A stretch of DNA of 64,000 nucleotides from Perkinsus olseni (Eukaryota; Perkinsozoa; Perkinsida; Perkinsidae): NCBI GenBank assembly GCA_013115135.1, contig JABANP010000080.1:97686-161685 (forward strand), given 5' to 3'. Positions 1 through 11,406 of the stretch are shown here, one piece after another. The notes under the pieces were generated by a model that saw only the letters and a list, made by a program, of their open reading frames with translations, was not told where the DNA came from and ran no database searches. The first letter of the stretch is position 1. Every line of letters starts with the position of its first letter. Position numbers and translations under genes: made by a program.

Positions 1-9
1 CTGTCACGT

Positions 10-219
10 TCAACTTGAGCGAATGACTTCAACACACGCACTCTCCCTGAAGGATAATTGTCGACCGCGGCACGCTTCGTGATCAGCCTCACTCGCCCGT
101 TTCTGCTGAATGACCAGGACAAGACTGCCGACGGCCACCAGGAGGGAGAAAATGCCATTGCAGAACATCGAACCCGCTCCGAGCACACCCAAGGCGTATC
201 TGGGACGAATGACACCCAA
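10..219 (-). CDS. Terminal exon with one membrane segment, gene unknown
   Basis: An open frame on the minus strand ends in a stop at the window edge and codes for a hydrophobic stretch (roughly residues 8-37: Gly/Ala/Leu/Val-rich, ending in LVLVIQQKRA) followed by about 30 polar residues. The shape is that of one transmembrane helix with a short cytosolic tail. A possible 3' splice site (CAG) lies just upstream in the sense direction, so this may be the last exon of a longer gene whose other exons lie at higher coordinates. It may belong with the coiled-coil exons at 2.5-4.4 kb, but no join could be proved. Function unknown. Confidence 0.3.
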   Translation of the reverse strand: MGVIRPRYALGVLGAGSMFCNGIFSLLVAVGSLVLVIQQKRASEADHEACRGRQLSFRESACVEVIRSS

Positions 220-914
220 CCATCACCCGGCACAGCTGGAAAGCCGTACGTCAGGAGAAGTAACAGCATGAGCCTCTTCACGGTTAGACCACTATCATCG
301 GTAGTCAGCACTTCACAGTCGCTCGACATCTGAGCAGAGTAATCTCACTGAGGAATTGCAGAAGTCCAAAGGTGAAGTACTTGGGGGCGTCTGACTTTAA
401 AACACGTCTGCTGAGCACCTGTCCATTTGGCTACAACACCGTGCATCGCCACAGTCCACCTCACTGCTCAATGCCGCTTTATCTACATTTACGTCCTTTG
501 TACCAGGGAACTCGTCGTCAAAACCCTCCGTCACTTCATGACGACGAGGGAGAACGGGAGAGATCGCCGGACCTAAGCGAGCGCACGCAAGCCCTACCCA
601 ACCAACGTGCTCGCCCCAGGCCATCCACCCTACTCTCCGCTCTTTGCAGGGCACCTTCGAGCTTGTCCGATGAGAGCTGATCATCCCCACTCACAGACTC
701 CCTTACCTTTCGGTGAGTCGCCACTTCCATTAAGACGTCTTCGCTGAGGCAAGCGGGAAAACCCGTCGTGACCAAGAATACCACATCGGCTACTTTAGCG
801 TCGTCTTGATCCGCGCATGGCGAGGCTCGTTTCCTCTCAACCATGTTCTCCTCCTTTTGCACATCTTTGGCTGACTCCGTCACCGCCTAAAGCAGCAAGA
901 GCCTCAACACAGGA

Positions 915-1671
915 TCAACGCGGTCGATCCACTTCCGGGGAGGATGGCTCGCACTGGTCGGGCTTTTCATCTTCGCCGGCCTCGGCCTCATCGACTGCCT
1001 TCGATGGCTCAGGCAATTCTACCGTCGGGCCTTGCGAGTGCCAGGCTATCACGGTACTAGCCGGTGTCGTCTGAGGGGCCAACGGGTGCTTGGCCATTCA
1101 ACACAGAGACATACCTCAGACGATGGGACGGCATGTCGATCTTGGCTCCCCGCAGCTTCCACTTCCGGAGTGTCCACACCAACAGTACTCTCAGACTTGC
1201 CCCTCTTCTCAGTATCGTTGTGTTCGGGGATGACTGCACGAGGGCCAAGAATCGAGCCACCGAGAGATAGGACGCGCTCACCTTCGATAATCGGCATCTT
1301 CCCCGAGGCAACCTCACCACGGCCGGGCGGGACCACCGAGCTCACATTAGACCGCCAACTCCGGGCACTGTCAGGAGCGCTCGACTGAGAAACACTGGAC
1401 TCGGCACGGATCGTAGCGGCACCGATGGCTCACGAAGAGACTCGGAGCGAAGGCCGAGGGCACTGGGGACAGTAGATCTCCGAAAGCCGCTGCCATATCC
1501 CCACCGTCCTCCACACGAGCTGAAATTGGCCGTTGAACAAAGACCCGACACAAGAGAGATTTTACCTTCCTGGAGGGCTAGGAGGCATCTGTAGAGGGAG
1601 ACCAGGGAATCATCAGGCCTAAGGACAATATAATTATCATACTGCGATTGTTGTTGGACCAGAGGCAACAC
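915..1671 (-). CDS. Possible low-complexity exons, unknown
   Basis: Several short minus-strand frames rich in Glu, Pro, Ser and Asp (for example a segment with AVDEAEAGEDEKPDQCEPSS near 920-1060) are consistent with disordered coding sequence broken by small introns. No domain is recognised. They sit between the membrane exon at the window edge and the coiled-coil exons further right, so they may belong to the same minus-strand gene. Start, stop and splice sites are not resolved. Treat as possible coding sequence only. Confidence 0.2.
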
Positions 1672-2501
1672 TTACACTGCGAAGACAGTAATCTTGCGGG
1701 GCTTGGCTCCTATCAGCAGCTCGGCATCAAAGCACCGACTGGCCTCTACACCCGCACCACCGTACATTTTGCGGCTCACCACACTCCCCTTCTGAATAAT
1801 AGGTCAATTCCCTACTCTCTACACGAGCGCTCACCTACCACACACTTGGCTTCATAGGCCGTAGCGGCTCTGGGCTGATGCAGTCTGAATTTGGGAAGAG
1901 GCAACTTGACCTCCGCTGCGGCCGAGAAGAGCCGGTGGGAACGGTAAACAAGATAACTGCTACCTGCTATGAAGAGGAATGAAAGGACGGTGACTTCTCA
2001 CAGGTGCTTACCTTGGACGGTCTCGATCCTGAATGCCCGGACCTTCGGGCGGGAGGTGGTGGCTCCTAGCTTGAGGACGATGCCGCTACACTGAGCTGTC
2101 TCATCGTCATCAACCTTCGGCGCGGTCATGGAAGCTGCTATCCTCGATAGAAGAGCTGGCATTGGGAGAGTCAACTGGGGGAGGGAAGCCAGAAATGATT
2201 GATGAGGAAAAGACGGTAATGCCTAGGCTGCAATCGGAGTGAAACCGCCAATCTTTTGGTTGCCTTCGCGCGCCACGAAATCCTTCCCCGTGAGCTCGCC
2301 CGCCTCTTGCCAAATTGTCAACCCAAGCCCGTGGGGAGAAGAAAACACCGGCCAGATGCGGGGCCTCCGAGCTTCGTGATGAATCATGAACAATCGTCGG
2401 GGACATCCGAATCAGTGCGCTTGTCGAAGAGGCAGCTGATGCCGTCATCTCCGTACACGCTGCTGCTTGGGACGCTCTCCACTCGGCATTCCCTCTCGAG
2501 C

Positions 2502-4398
2502 TCACGGTCGATTTCCCTCCCAACCTTCTCCTCGGACCTGCCACAAAATATCACCGAATATACTCCAACAGGGCCGACACCTCTCTGTTGAGAGAGCTGC
2601 AAGCTCGTCATCCTCAACTGGGGCGGCCTGGGGCCGCGGACTCGCGGTCTCCTCTCCCGCTTCTGCTCGGTGGAAGCGCAGCACGTCGCCGATTCGCCTC
2701 GAACTCGAAGGCTCGCTAGAGAGCGCAGCCTGGAGGAGCCGGATGTGAGGACACAGGGGGACCTCCTCACCCACCTCCATCTGCCGAGGCATGATCACAG
2801 GTCGCAGCTGCTTCTCGAGAGTAAAGGGAGGAGGGGCCTGCAGAGGAAGATGCCTCGGACATCTCATCCATAGCACTCGGCCGCTGTCCACCCCTGCACG
2901 ATCCACGTCAGAGTCCTCCGCCTCCTTATCACTGTGGTGTCGAGATACCGGACCCTCGATGCCGGGCGCATCTTTCTCTGGACGATCAATAACGTCACCT
3001 GGCCAGAGGAGGGCATAAGAGAATACGGACCTCGAGCAGGCGTGACTTCTGTGAACGGGAGTGTCGGCCAACTGTCTTCGCAATGTCACAACTTCGCCCT
3101 CTAGTTGGGCAATCCGAGCATCTCGGCCCTCCAGCAACTGAGGCAGACCCGGTCGCTGCGAGAGGGGCCTCGGTGGTGACGTCGAGTCACTTCCTCCACG
3201 ATCCCCTTTGACACTCGGCCCTCCTCGGCCGACTCGCCCTCAGGAGCAGCCGCCGCCTGCATCAATCGCCGGTTCACAGCCTCTTCGTCCCGCAATCTGC
3301 CCAGGAGCGTGTCGATCTCTTCGGCTGAACAAGAGATGACCACCGCACGACGGACTGAGCGCGGACTTTGGCGTCTGATGGTTTGCTCGGCCGTCCTCAG
3401 CTTCTCCTCACTCTTCAACACCTCTTCCCTCGAGGCATTGCAACTTCGTGTCTCTCGCGGCAGCCTGACCAGACCAGCGTCGAGACGTGCAGCATCACCG
3501 CCTGGACGCCCCTTCTAGGAGCAATACCAGCACCCTCAAGATGCTTTGATGGCCTTACTTCGGCAGCAGCGGACTTCTGGTCGTCAAGATACCTCCGCAC
3601 AACCTCGGAGATCTTGTCCTGCTTGACGAGACTGATGATGTCGTCCATGGCGGCCCTCATCTTGGAGTTCTCCTCGAGGACCGCGGCACAGCGCTCTCCT
3701 GCCGGGCATCCTCGTTGGCAAGGTCGAGGCAGTAGTGGCCAGCCTACCACAGTGCCCAAGGGCCTCATTCAGCTCAGCCACGCGCATCGCTCCGCCGCCA
3801 GTCCGTGCCTCGATTAGTGCATCTCGGAGGGCTTCCTTGTCCTGTCGGCAACAGCAGAAGGATCTTTACACTCCCATGTCTCAGCGGCCGACCTCATCCG
3901 CTGCGGCCTGGGTCGACCTAAGATTCTCCCTCATCGCCTCGTATTTGGCGGTCAATTGGATCTGAAGTTTCCCATTTTCAAGCCGGACGAAGGGGTAGCT
4001 GCCTACCAGCCTTTTCTGCATTGTGCGGTGCTGTCGATCAGCCGCTTCCATCGCTTCAAGAATTACCGCTACGGCACGGCCGTCACCTGTACGACTAGGG
4101 CCCGGCCAGAGTGTTGTACCGCGGCAGCTACCATTCTTCTCAATGACTGAGGTCAGATCATCCCTCAAACGCTCGAGGGCTTCCGTGATGGGCGTGCTCA
4201 GCTTATCGTCCACAGCTCTACGCAGCACCTTGAGGTCGAGCGTGCAAGATACAAAAAAGGTCGCGTAGCTGACACTTTTATGTTTTGCTGCTGCGCTCGA
4301 AGTTCCGTGAGCAGAGCGGTCCACCTTCTTTTGCAATTGGCCTCGGCTCGATCGGCCTCCCTCAGAGCCCACACCCCCTTCATCAGGTCAGCCGCCAC
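2502..4398 (-). CDS. Multi-exon coiled-coil protein, unknown
   Basis: Successive minus-strand frames carry heptad-like, charged helical sequence: around 4.3 kb (GLU/ALA-rich with ELRAQQQNIK), 4.1-4.2 kb (TLDLKVLRRAVDDKLSTPI then EALERLRDDLTSVIEKNG), 3.6 kb (NSKMRAAMDDIISLVKQDK), 3.3 kb (EEIDTLLGRLRDEEAVNRRL) and 3.1 kb (RDARIAQLEGEVVTLRRQLA). Changes of frame with GT and AG dinucleotides at the edges suggest small introns. No catalytic or binding motif was seen. A structural or tethering role would fit a long coiled coil but is inference. Exon limits are approximate; the protein probably extends into the Pro/Ser-rich frames near 4.9-5.9 kb. Confidence 0.4.
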
Positions 4399-4399
4399 C

Positions 4400-6320
4400 G
4401 TCCCTGGCAGGCCTGCCCCACCAAGGACCTCTCTCCAAGCCCCTCGCCACTCCCATTACCTCCATCGTCATCATCATCACCACCAACAGCGCCACGAAGA
4501 CTCGAGCCACCGTCAATGGAGCCGTAGAGCATGCGAGACAGCGTGGTGACATCTGATAGGTCCCCTCGAATTCCGTTATGGAACCGACCATCATACCACT
4601 CCTTCTCGAAATCTCGGATGATGCATCGGACGCCCTAGGTGCTGGTAGAAGTCGATTGAAGCGTTCTCGGTGAGAAGTGAGCTCCTTGATGACGGTAGCG
4701 AACGCCTGGGTTTGGAGGTGCCTTAGATCGGGTTAGGGCACAGCTATCACCTCTTCCTTCTCACGCACGGACTCGGACAACACACCGGGCCTGCTCTTCT
4801 CGATGAGCAGATCCACTAGGTTACTCTGGATCTACACGAAGCCATTCTCGAGAGCTCCGAGACGGCTGAACCAACCCTGCCAACGTCGTCTCGGACCCTC
4901 GCCTCCCGCTCCTGCATAGTCATGGGTCCGGACATGTCAAGCCTTAGTAGCGATTCCATCTCCGTCACGAACGCATCGTACCGTACCTACTGCGCGGTAG
5001 TCCAACACGCCGTCCCCCTGGGTGAAGTCTCACCTGGCCGGCCTGATGATCTTCCATCGAGTGACGAGGTGACCTCACGCGGCCTCGGTCAGGGGACTCA
5101 GTCTTCATCCCTGGTTCACCAGGGTAATCGCCGCGCTGCATGGGACTCCCCGGTTGCTGAATTGTCCTCTCCAGCTCCCCCGGCGTGCCGCTCTGCGAGG
5201 GTCTTCCTCTGTGGTCCCCGTCTCCTCCAGAACCCTCCGAGCCGTGATGCGACGGGTCGGCAATGGAGTCCATTGTGGACTGTCGCCACCGAGGACGATG
5301 ACTTGGTTCGGCACTCCTTGATCGTGCAGGCGGCCGCGGCCACTCCGGTGTGCTGATGGATGACGCTCGTCGCCGCCGACCAGCCGCGGTAGGAGGGGAG
5401 GCACTGAGCTGTCACGCAAAGGGGCTCATACATTCAAGACGATGCGATGCCTACTGGGCGTCGACGAGCTCTCGGCCTCCTAGCCGCCGCGGCCTCCTGC
5501 AAAGTCCGAGGCGTGTCGACGCTTGCTCTGTTCGGGAACGGCAGAACTGCAGGGCAACTCTGCCGGCGGCAATACGGCGTTATGTGAGCTACCATTCTGA
5601 CTGGACCGAGGAGGAGAATGGACCATCACTGCTGCTGCAGCAACAGGGGCCTCCAGATCACTCGAGGATACCTGTGGAGTCGTCAGCGCGCCTGCATGGG
5701 TCTTGCCGCGGCACCTGCTGTGGCACGGGTCTCTTCCTCGTCCGCCTCTCATCGCCGTCATGCAGCTCCAGAGAACCCCGCGCGTCCACCACGGTGGGCT
5801 TGCCAGCAGCTCCGTAAGTTCGCGACACTAATGAGCGACTTTTTCCCTCCCCTGTCCGATCAGAACCCATTACTACTATTTTGTGCGGCCTCCGCCTCAC
5901 CGTTAACCCCTGGTCCCATTGGATGGGGTGCCTGAGGGCGGGATCCACCCTCAGAGGTATCCTAATCACATGGTATGATTGTGGAAGTTGTGGTATCGAA
6001 CAGATTAATCAATTGACGATGCGCAACAACCTGTTATCAAGTCGGGCGGCTTACTAAAAGCGTTTCGATCTTTCACGGATAGCGCTGATCTCCGCTGGAG
6101 ATGTTCTCTGATCCCGAAGGAAGTACTCCTTGACGTCGGCGAGTAACCGAAAATTCACCGCTCAGAACGGTCAGCGAAGCCACCCGTATTCACATCCACG
6201 CCTTTCCCGTTCAGAATTTGAGGGGGCACTGTCCCGCTATGATAACAAGGGTCCAAACGACCAACATATGATTTAACGCCTACCCGCCGAAGTAATGCTC
6301 GACCCGATGGAGACCCGAGC
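4400..6320. other. No resolved gene (Pro/Ser-rich frames, minus strand)
   Basis: Between the coiled-coil exons and the FHA gene there are overlapping frames on both strands rich in Pro, Arg and Ser, none with a recognisable domain. The minus-strand frames at 4.9-5.9 kb could be the disordered N-terminal part of the coiled-coil gene. The interval 6.0-6.3 kb shows no convincing coding sequence. Confidence 0.3.
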
Positions 6321-6324
6321 TCAA

Positions 6325-7043
6325 CTAGATCCTTACCCCGCTAGACAGAGTAGACGGTATGAGCCCTGTGGCCTCGTACCGATACGTGTCCTTCTCGAAC
6401 GCTGAGAACACTATTATGTCACCATTGATGAGCCTATGGGGTTGCCGAGGGTGGACTCGGATGCCGTTAACGAAGGTGCCTGAGACCAGCTCCTCTGACC
6501 CCCCCCTCCACTGGCTACTACCATTCACGCTGTTCTGATCGGTTATGGTGGCGAACTTCCTGGTCGCCGAAGAGGTGCAGCTGTGGAACTCCAAGACCTA
6601 CTGGCACCATCGGAGCCACTCCATCGGAAATCTTCCTCCCATTGAGACGGCCTGTCCCGTCCTCCCTACGGCTTGATATCGCGATATCCCCTTCGAGTCG
6701 AGTATGATGTCATTGTCAGCATCTCGTCCAATGCTCACGGTGAGCTCTTCTAACTCATACAGGGTGTGACGGCCTCTGAGTCGCCCATAAACGGGCATCG
6801 GGGAAGCCCTCGTAGGGGAAGAGGCGCCACCTGCTGTTGCTGCTTCCCTCAAAAGCACTACATCGCAAACGCAACACCCCTGGGTCGTATCGTTGTTGCG
6901 ATTGTCGAGTAATACGTACAGTAGCAGTCATATGACGGAGTCGGGGACGATGTGTAACGCATCGAGAGGAAGAAAGAGAAGGAAATACCATCATACCGCA
7001 CCTTCGCGGAATCGTGGCGAGGAATGCTGCCGAGGCCGCACAT
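6325..7043 (-). CDS. FHA-domain protein
   Basis: Four exons can be joined in frame: 7043-7002, 6879-6670, 6597-6522 and 6479-6325. All three introns are GT-AG (122, 72 and 42 nt). The product, about 160 residues, begins MCGLGSIPRHD and is mostly one forkhead-associated domain: a GR..DND.I.LDSKGISRYQA strand-loop (the GR and S-R signature), then the NSVNGTFVNG motif typical of FHA loops that read phosphothreonine peptides. FHA domains bind phosphothreonine and occur in DNA-damage, splicing and signalling proteins; nothing else here says which. The third intron splits NSVNG/TFVNG, which makes the gene model convincing. The 3' end is less sure: a GTAAGG donor just before the stop could extend the protein. 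Confidence 0.82.
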
Positions 7044-7087
7044 GATCGGCGCCCAGCTTGTTATTTACACTGAAGAATCGTGCTCGA

Positions 7088-7942
7088 TCACTCATCAGCT
7101 GATCGCTTCGACTTCTTGCTCTTCTTATGTTTCCTCTTAGGAGCCTCTTCTTCTTCCTCCTCCACGACGATTGCCCTCTTCTTACGACTCTTCGATTCCT
7201 TCACCGCCTCGCCCTCCTCTTTGCGGTGCTTCCTGTACGCAGCAGACGCGGTTGCAGAGAGCCAAAAGCGCCCACTCCCCTGTACTACTTCGACTTGTGC
7301 TTCTTTTTGCCACTTTCCTTTTCCTCCTCCTTCTCAGAGGTCTCCTTCTTCTCGCTCTTCTTGGACGCAGCACGCTCCTGTCGCATTATCCGCCCGACCA
7401 TGACCAGCATCACAAAACTTCATAAATTCCACGTAACCCCACCGGAGTTTTCCCTTTCTGCATATCAGCTCGTTTGATGGCTGTCGTCCGTCCTCCTCCT
7501 CCCTCGTCCTCGGAGGAATCATCTGAGGAGTCCTCGCTCCCACTGCTCGTAGTGGCTACGGACTGAAGGAGAACCAAAGTCTCTTCCAGTGACGCGAAAA
7601 GCATCATGGCGTACCACCGCGAGCTTCTTGGCGATGGCGTTGTAGCTGTCAGCCCACCAGTTCTCCCACTCTGACGACTCCTTCTTTTCAAGCTCACTTC
7701 CCAACTAAAAATACCATCTTTTGACCAGATCCCAACGCGTCTCACGGATGCCACCTACCCCTTCGTTCTCCTCGCGGCGTTTGATTTGCAGGCAATCGAT
7801 CATGCCCTGTCCTTCCGGCGCCGAGACCCTCACCGTTCTTCCAGCCGAATTTGCCCAGAATCTTAGCCCCGAGGTTGGATTCGAACTTCTTGGAAGTTAC
7901 TCCACTTGATGTGACTAAACGTTCGTAGTATTTTCTCGACAT
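7088..7942 (-). CDS. G-patch protein, nucleolar GPATCH4/PINX1 type
   Basis: Starts with ATG at 7942. Residues about 18-60 form a G-patch: F-x5-GAKILGKFGWKNGEGLG followed, in a shifted frame, by MIDCLQIKRREENEGLG. A 54-nt GT-AG intron brings EGLG next to a WW-containing segment (SEWENWWADSYNAIAKK), as in GPATCH4-like proteins. An acidic Ser/Asp/Glu stretch follows, then a long Lys-rich tail ending KKSKKSKRSADE, typical of nucleolar proteins. G-patch proteins bind RNA and activate DEAH helicases in ribosome biogenesis (family knowledge). Oddity: within the G-patch, near 7820, the frame is off by one nucleotide. A 22-nt GT-AG segment could restore it by removing part of the motif (see findings). 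Exon edges in the tail are approximate. Confidence 0.78.
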
Positions 7943-8322
7943 TTTCTATTCAACAAGCAGCCAACTGAAGTCAACCCGGCTTCCGAAAGATTCTCAAGAC
8001 GTGCCCTCCACCTTAAGTAATAACGAAGGCGATTGAAGGCAAAAGCCCAGTCCCTGCGGGAACAAGTCATCGGCTCAACGGCGAAGATGAACTGGATATC
8101 GATTACAAAGACGCGCGCTCTCGTCGAACATCCGCAAAGATACGTTGGTTTCTCCGGGAGACGCTTGTGTCGAGATCCCTGGGGAGCAAGCTTAGCTTAA
8201 GTTGCACAATGTCTAGGATTTGTTCATGTAGTAACCTAAGCCATCACCAGCAAGCAGTGTGTCGTCTTGGATGAAGAAAAAGGATCCGATGTTGCTCAGT
8301 TACTCGATAAGTTTTATTCTCA
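7943..8322. promoter_or_regulatory. Intergenic, divergent promoter region
   Basis: About 380 bp separate the start of the G-patch gene (minus) from the first peroxiredoxin (plus), so it probably carries both promoters. The last 28 bases (TGCTCAG then TTACTCGATAAG...) match the segment before the other three intronless peroxiredoxins. The CAG is a likely trans- or cis-splice acceptor 25 bases before the ATG. No TATA-like element was identified. Confidence 0.4.
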
Positions 8323-8913
8323 ATGTTTGTTCAACAGAGCGCCCCCGACTTCGACTTGGTTGCTTGCATGCCCGATGATTCCTTCAAGCATGTGAAGCTC
8401 TCCGACTTCAAGGGCAAGTATGTCGTTCTCTTCTTCTGGCCCGGCGATTTCACTTTCGTCTGCGCCTCTGAGGTGATTGGCTTCCATGATAAGATGGCCG
8501 AGTTCGAAAAGCGCGGTGCCGTCGTTCTTGGATGCTCCACCGATTCAGCCGATGTCCACAAGGCCTGGAAACATACTGAGAAGAAGAATGGTGGTATTGG
8601 AACTCAGCTTTGCTACCCCATGCTCTCTGACCACACTCAAAAGGTGTCTCGTGAGTATGATGTCCTGCTCGAGAACGATGGTGTTGCTCTTCGTGGCGTC
8701 TTCATCATCGGCAAGGACGGCACCGTCCGCTCTGAGATGAGGAATGATCTTCCTCTCGGTCGTAACGTCGATGAGGTTCTCCGACTTCTTGATAGCGTCA
8801 TCGAGACCGATGAGCACGGTGTTGTCTGCCCCATGAACTGGCATAAGGGCAAGGATACTATGGTCCCTACCACCGAGGGTGTTGCTGATTATCTCCTCAA
8901 GCATACCAACTAA
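8323..8913 (+). CDS. 2-Cys peroxiredoxin, intronless copy 1
   Basis: Complete 196-residue typical 2-Cys peroxiredoxin (AhpC/Prx1 group). It reduces hydrogen peroxide and alkyl hydroperoxides; the peroxidatic Cys47 lies in WPGDFTFVCASE (consensus PxxxTxxC) and the resolving Cys169 in HGVVCPMNW, which supplies the intersubunit disulfide of the usual head-to-tail dimer. Thioredoxin is the usual electron donor for the family (inference here). No signal peptide, so cytosolic. Two departures from the textbook: Ala-Ser replaces the usual Pro-Thr after the peroxidatic Cys, and the C-terminal YF motif is YL (DYLLKHTN), with GGIG in place of GGLG. First of four intronless copies; the protein is identical to copy 2. 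Start chosen because all copies share it and a splice-acceptor-like TGCTCAG lies 25 bases upstream. Confidence 0.97.
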   Translation: MFVQQSAPDFDLVACMPDDSFKHVKLSDFKGKYVVLFFWPGDFTFVCASEVIGFHDKMAEFEKRGAVVLGCSTDSADVHKAWKHTEKKNGGIGTQLCYPMLSDHTQKVSREYDVLLENDGVALRGVFIIGKDGTVRSEMRNDLPLGRNVDEVLRLLDSVIETDEHGVVCPMNWHKGKDTMVPTTEGVADYLLKHTN

Positions 8914-9953
8914 GTTATACACTTTGGTGGATTATTTCTACTGCTTCTTCTGTTGGTGCCTTCGAGCTAAGGCATTCGCATATTGTGCGTTTCTCTTCTA
9001 TTTAATCAAATCCTTGTGTGCATCTCATCAATGGAGGGGACGGTGTGGCGTGTGAGCCCGTTTCCGGGTTAACTATGTCACCTTCCTTAGGCATGAGCCG
9101 ACGACGGGCTTACACAAGCTAACCTGCACTTCCGATATTTCTTCTCAGGGCATCAAGCGTTCATCATCAGACTATCGAGTTGTTTTGCCTCATTTTTCGG
9201 ACTTTGTTGATGTGGTTGCTCTCTATTGTATGCTCTCCACTGGAAATCGTGAAGCTCTTCAACCGCCGAGGTAGCAGGGTGTGGGAGATGCAGGTTGGGT
9301 AGGCCTCTACAAGATTTCGCTATTTTCTGAGTGACGACAACTTCTACTCCTGCGGCGGTGGTCATGGGCTTACGGGGAGCAGCTACTCCGTTCTCTCACG
9401 TTGAGCGGCCGTGGCTGTTGTGGTGATTCCAGGTTGACTATGTCTCTTCGATCTGGGCGCGGGGACTACGCAAGAGTTGCAACACCAGAGGCAGTCACAG
9501 CAACCCGGGAATGCTCCTGCCACTCTCCGCTGGAGCGTCGAGCCTTCGTCGATGGTGATGTCAACAGATCTCTCCCTCTTCCTCGACGTCGTTTCGACTC
9601 GTCGTATACCGCGAGAACTCTGGTGTCTCCCCAGAGCCCGTCCCTACAGTGTAATTCCACAACAAGCCGTTGTCTTCCTCAACGACGAGCCCGTCATCTC
9701 GTGTCAATCGAGCTCCTATCGGATTTCTTCACGCGCAGACCTTCTACAATGATCACCGATCCCTCCTCATCTGGCTCGACGTGTTGGGGGAGACTGTTTG
9801 TGTGATGATCCGCGCGGAATAAGCTTAGCTTGAAGATCCACTGGTTTGCAGTTCGCTCGTGCATCAACATTCTCAATCGTTGATAAATGGATCGGACACT
9901 CGATTATTGTCGTACATTTCTTCTGCTCAGTTACTCGATAAGTTTTATTCTCA
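8914..9953. other. Spacer between peroxiredoxin copies 1 and 2
   Basis: About 1.04 kb, non-coding. The first 150 bp (3' UTR) and the second half match the other spacers. This spacer is about 180 bp longer than the next two, with extra sequence around 9.08-9.17 kb. Near its end a 6-bp inverted repeat (ATCAAC/GTTGAT, 9863-9868 with 9879-9884) is conserved in all three spacers. Short open frames here shift between copies and are not credible genes. Confidence 0.6.
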
Positions 9954-10544
9954 ATGTTTGTTCAACAGAGCGCCCCCGACTTCGACTTGGTTGCTTGCAT
10001 GCCCGATGATTCCTTCAAGCATGTGAAGCTCTCCGACTTCAAGGGCAAGTATGTCGTTCTCTTCTTCTGGCCCGGCGATTTCACTTTCGTTTGCGCCTCT
10101 GAGGTGATTGGCTTCCATGATAAGATGGCCGAGTTCGAAAAGCGCGGTGCCGTCGTTCTTGGATGCTCCACCGATTCAGCCGATGTCCACAAGGCCTGGA
10201 AACATACTGAGAAGAAGAATGGTGGTATTGGAACTCAGCTTTGCTACCCCATGCTCTCTGACCACACTCAAAAGGTGTCTCGTGAGTATGATGTCCTGCT
10301 CGAGAACGATGGTGTTGCTCTTCGTGGCGTCTTCATCATCGGCAAGGACGGCACCGTCCGCTCTGAGATGAGGAATGATCTTCCTCTCGGTCGTAACGTC
10401 GATGAGGTTCTCCGACTTCTTGATAGCGTCATCGAGACCGATGAGCACGGTGTTGTCTGCCCCATGAACTGGCATAAGGGCAAGGATACTATGGTCCCTA
10501 CCACCGAGGGTGTTGCTGATTATCTCCTCAAGCATACCAACTAA
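9954..10544 (+). CDS. 2-Cys peroxiredoxin, intronless copy 2
   Basis: 196 residues, identical in protein sequence to the copy at 8323, with Cys47 (peroxidatic) and Cys169 (resolving). Only a few silent changes separate the two coding sequences. It sits 1,631 bp after copy 1 in the same orientation. The leader before the ATG, including a pyrimidine-rich TTTCTTCTGCTCAG acceptor, is shared with copies 3 and 4, so each copy probably yields its own mature mRNA by splice-leader addition rather than from one long processed transcript alone (inference). Confidence 0.97.
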   Translation: MFVQQSAPDFDLVACMPDDSFKHVKLSDFKGKYVVLFFWPGDFTFVCASEVIGFHDKMAEFEKRGAVVLGCSTDSADVHKAWKHTEKKNGGIGTQLCYPMLSDHTQKVSREYDVLLENDGVALRGVFIIGKDGTVRSEMRNDLPLGRNVDEVLRLLDSVIETDEHGVVCPMNWHKGKDTMVPTTEGVADYLLKHTN

Positions 10545-11406
10545 GTTATACACTTTGGTGGATTATTTCTACTGCTTCTTCTGTTGGTGCCTTCGAGCTC
10601 AGGCATTCGCATATTGTGCGTTTCTCTTCTATTTAATCGAATCCTTGTGTGCATCTCATCAATGGAGGGGACGGTGTGGCGTGTGAGGCTCGTTTCCGGG
10701 TTAACTACGTCACTGTTCTTAGGCATGTGCCAACGACAGTCTCGAGTAGTTTCGACTCATTTTTGGGATCTTGTTGATGTGGTTGCTGTCTATTGTATTT
10801 TCTCCGCAGGAACTCGTGAAGCTCTTCAACCGCCGAGGTACCAGGCTGTGGGAGATCCAGGTTGGATAGGCTTCCACAAGTTTTCGCTATTTTCTGAGTG
10901 ACGACAACTTCTGCTGCTGCTGCTGCGCGGCGGTCTCACGAGAAGCACTTTCTCCGTTCTCTCTTGTTGAGCGGCGGTGGCTGTTGTGGTGATTCCAGGT
11001 TTACTATGTCTCATCGATCTGAGCACGGGGACTACGCAAGTCTTCTCGGCTTCTCTGCGGGTACAGCCGAAAGCACTGCTGTCTACTCACAGTCCCGCCC
11101 CTACAGTGCGGCGGCACACGAGCCGTTGTCTTCCTCAACGACGAGCCCGTCATCTCGTGTCAATCGAGCTCCTATCGGATTTCTTCACGCGCAGACCTAC
11201 AGTAATCGCCGATCCCTCCTCATCTGGCTCGACGTGTTGGGGGAGACTGTTTGTGTCATGATCCGCGCGGAATAAGCTTAGCTCGAAGATCCACTGGTTT
11301 GCAGTTCGCTCGTGCATCAACATTCTCAATCGTTGATAAATGGATCGGACACTCGATTATTGTCGTACATTTCTTCTGCTCAGTTACTCGATAAGTTTTA
11401 TTCTCA

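Noticed and set aside
8282..8299. CCGATG...TTGCTCAG before peroxiredoxin copy 1 as a second spliced-leader relic.
   Set aside because: Needs a six-base gap and further changes to fit the leader; too weak, more simply an ordinary splice acceptor.
10584..10901. A 105-codon frame repeated in the peroxiredoxin spacers (also at 12037-12354).
   Set aside because: It starts in the shared 3' UTR, has no domain, and is broken in the first spacer; repeated only because the array is duplicated.
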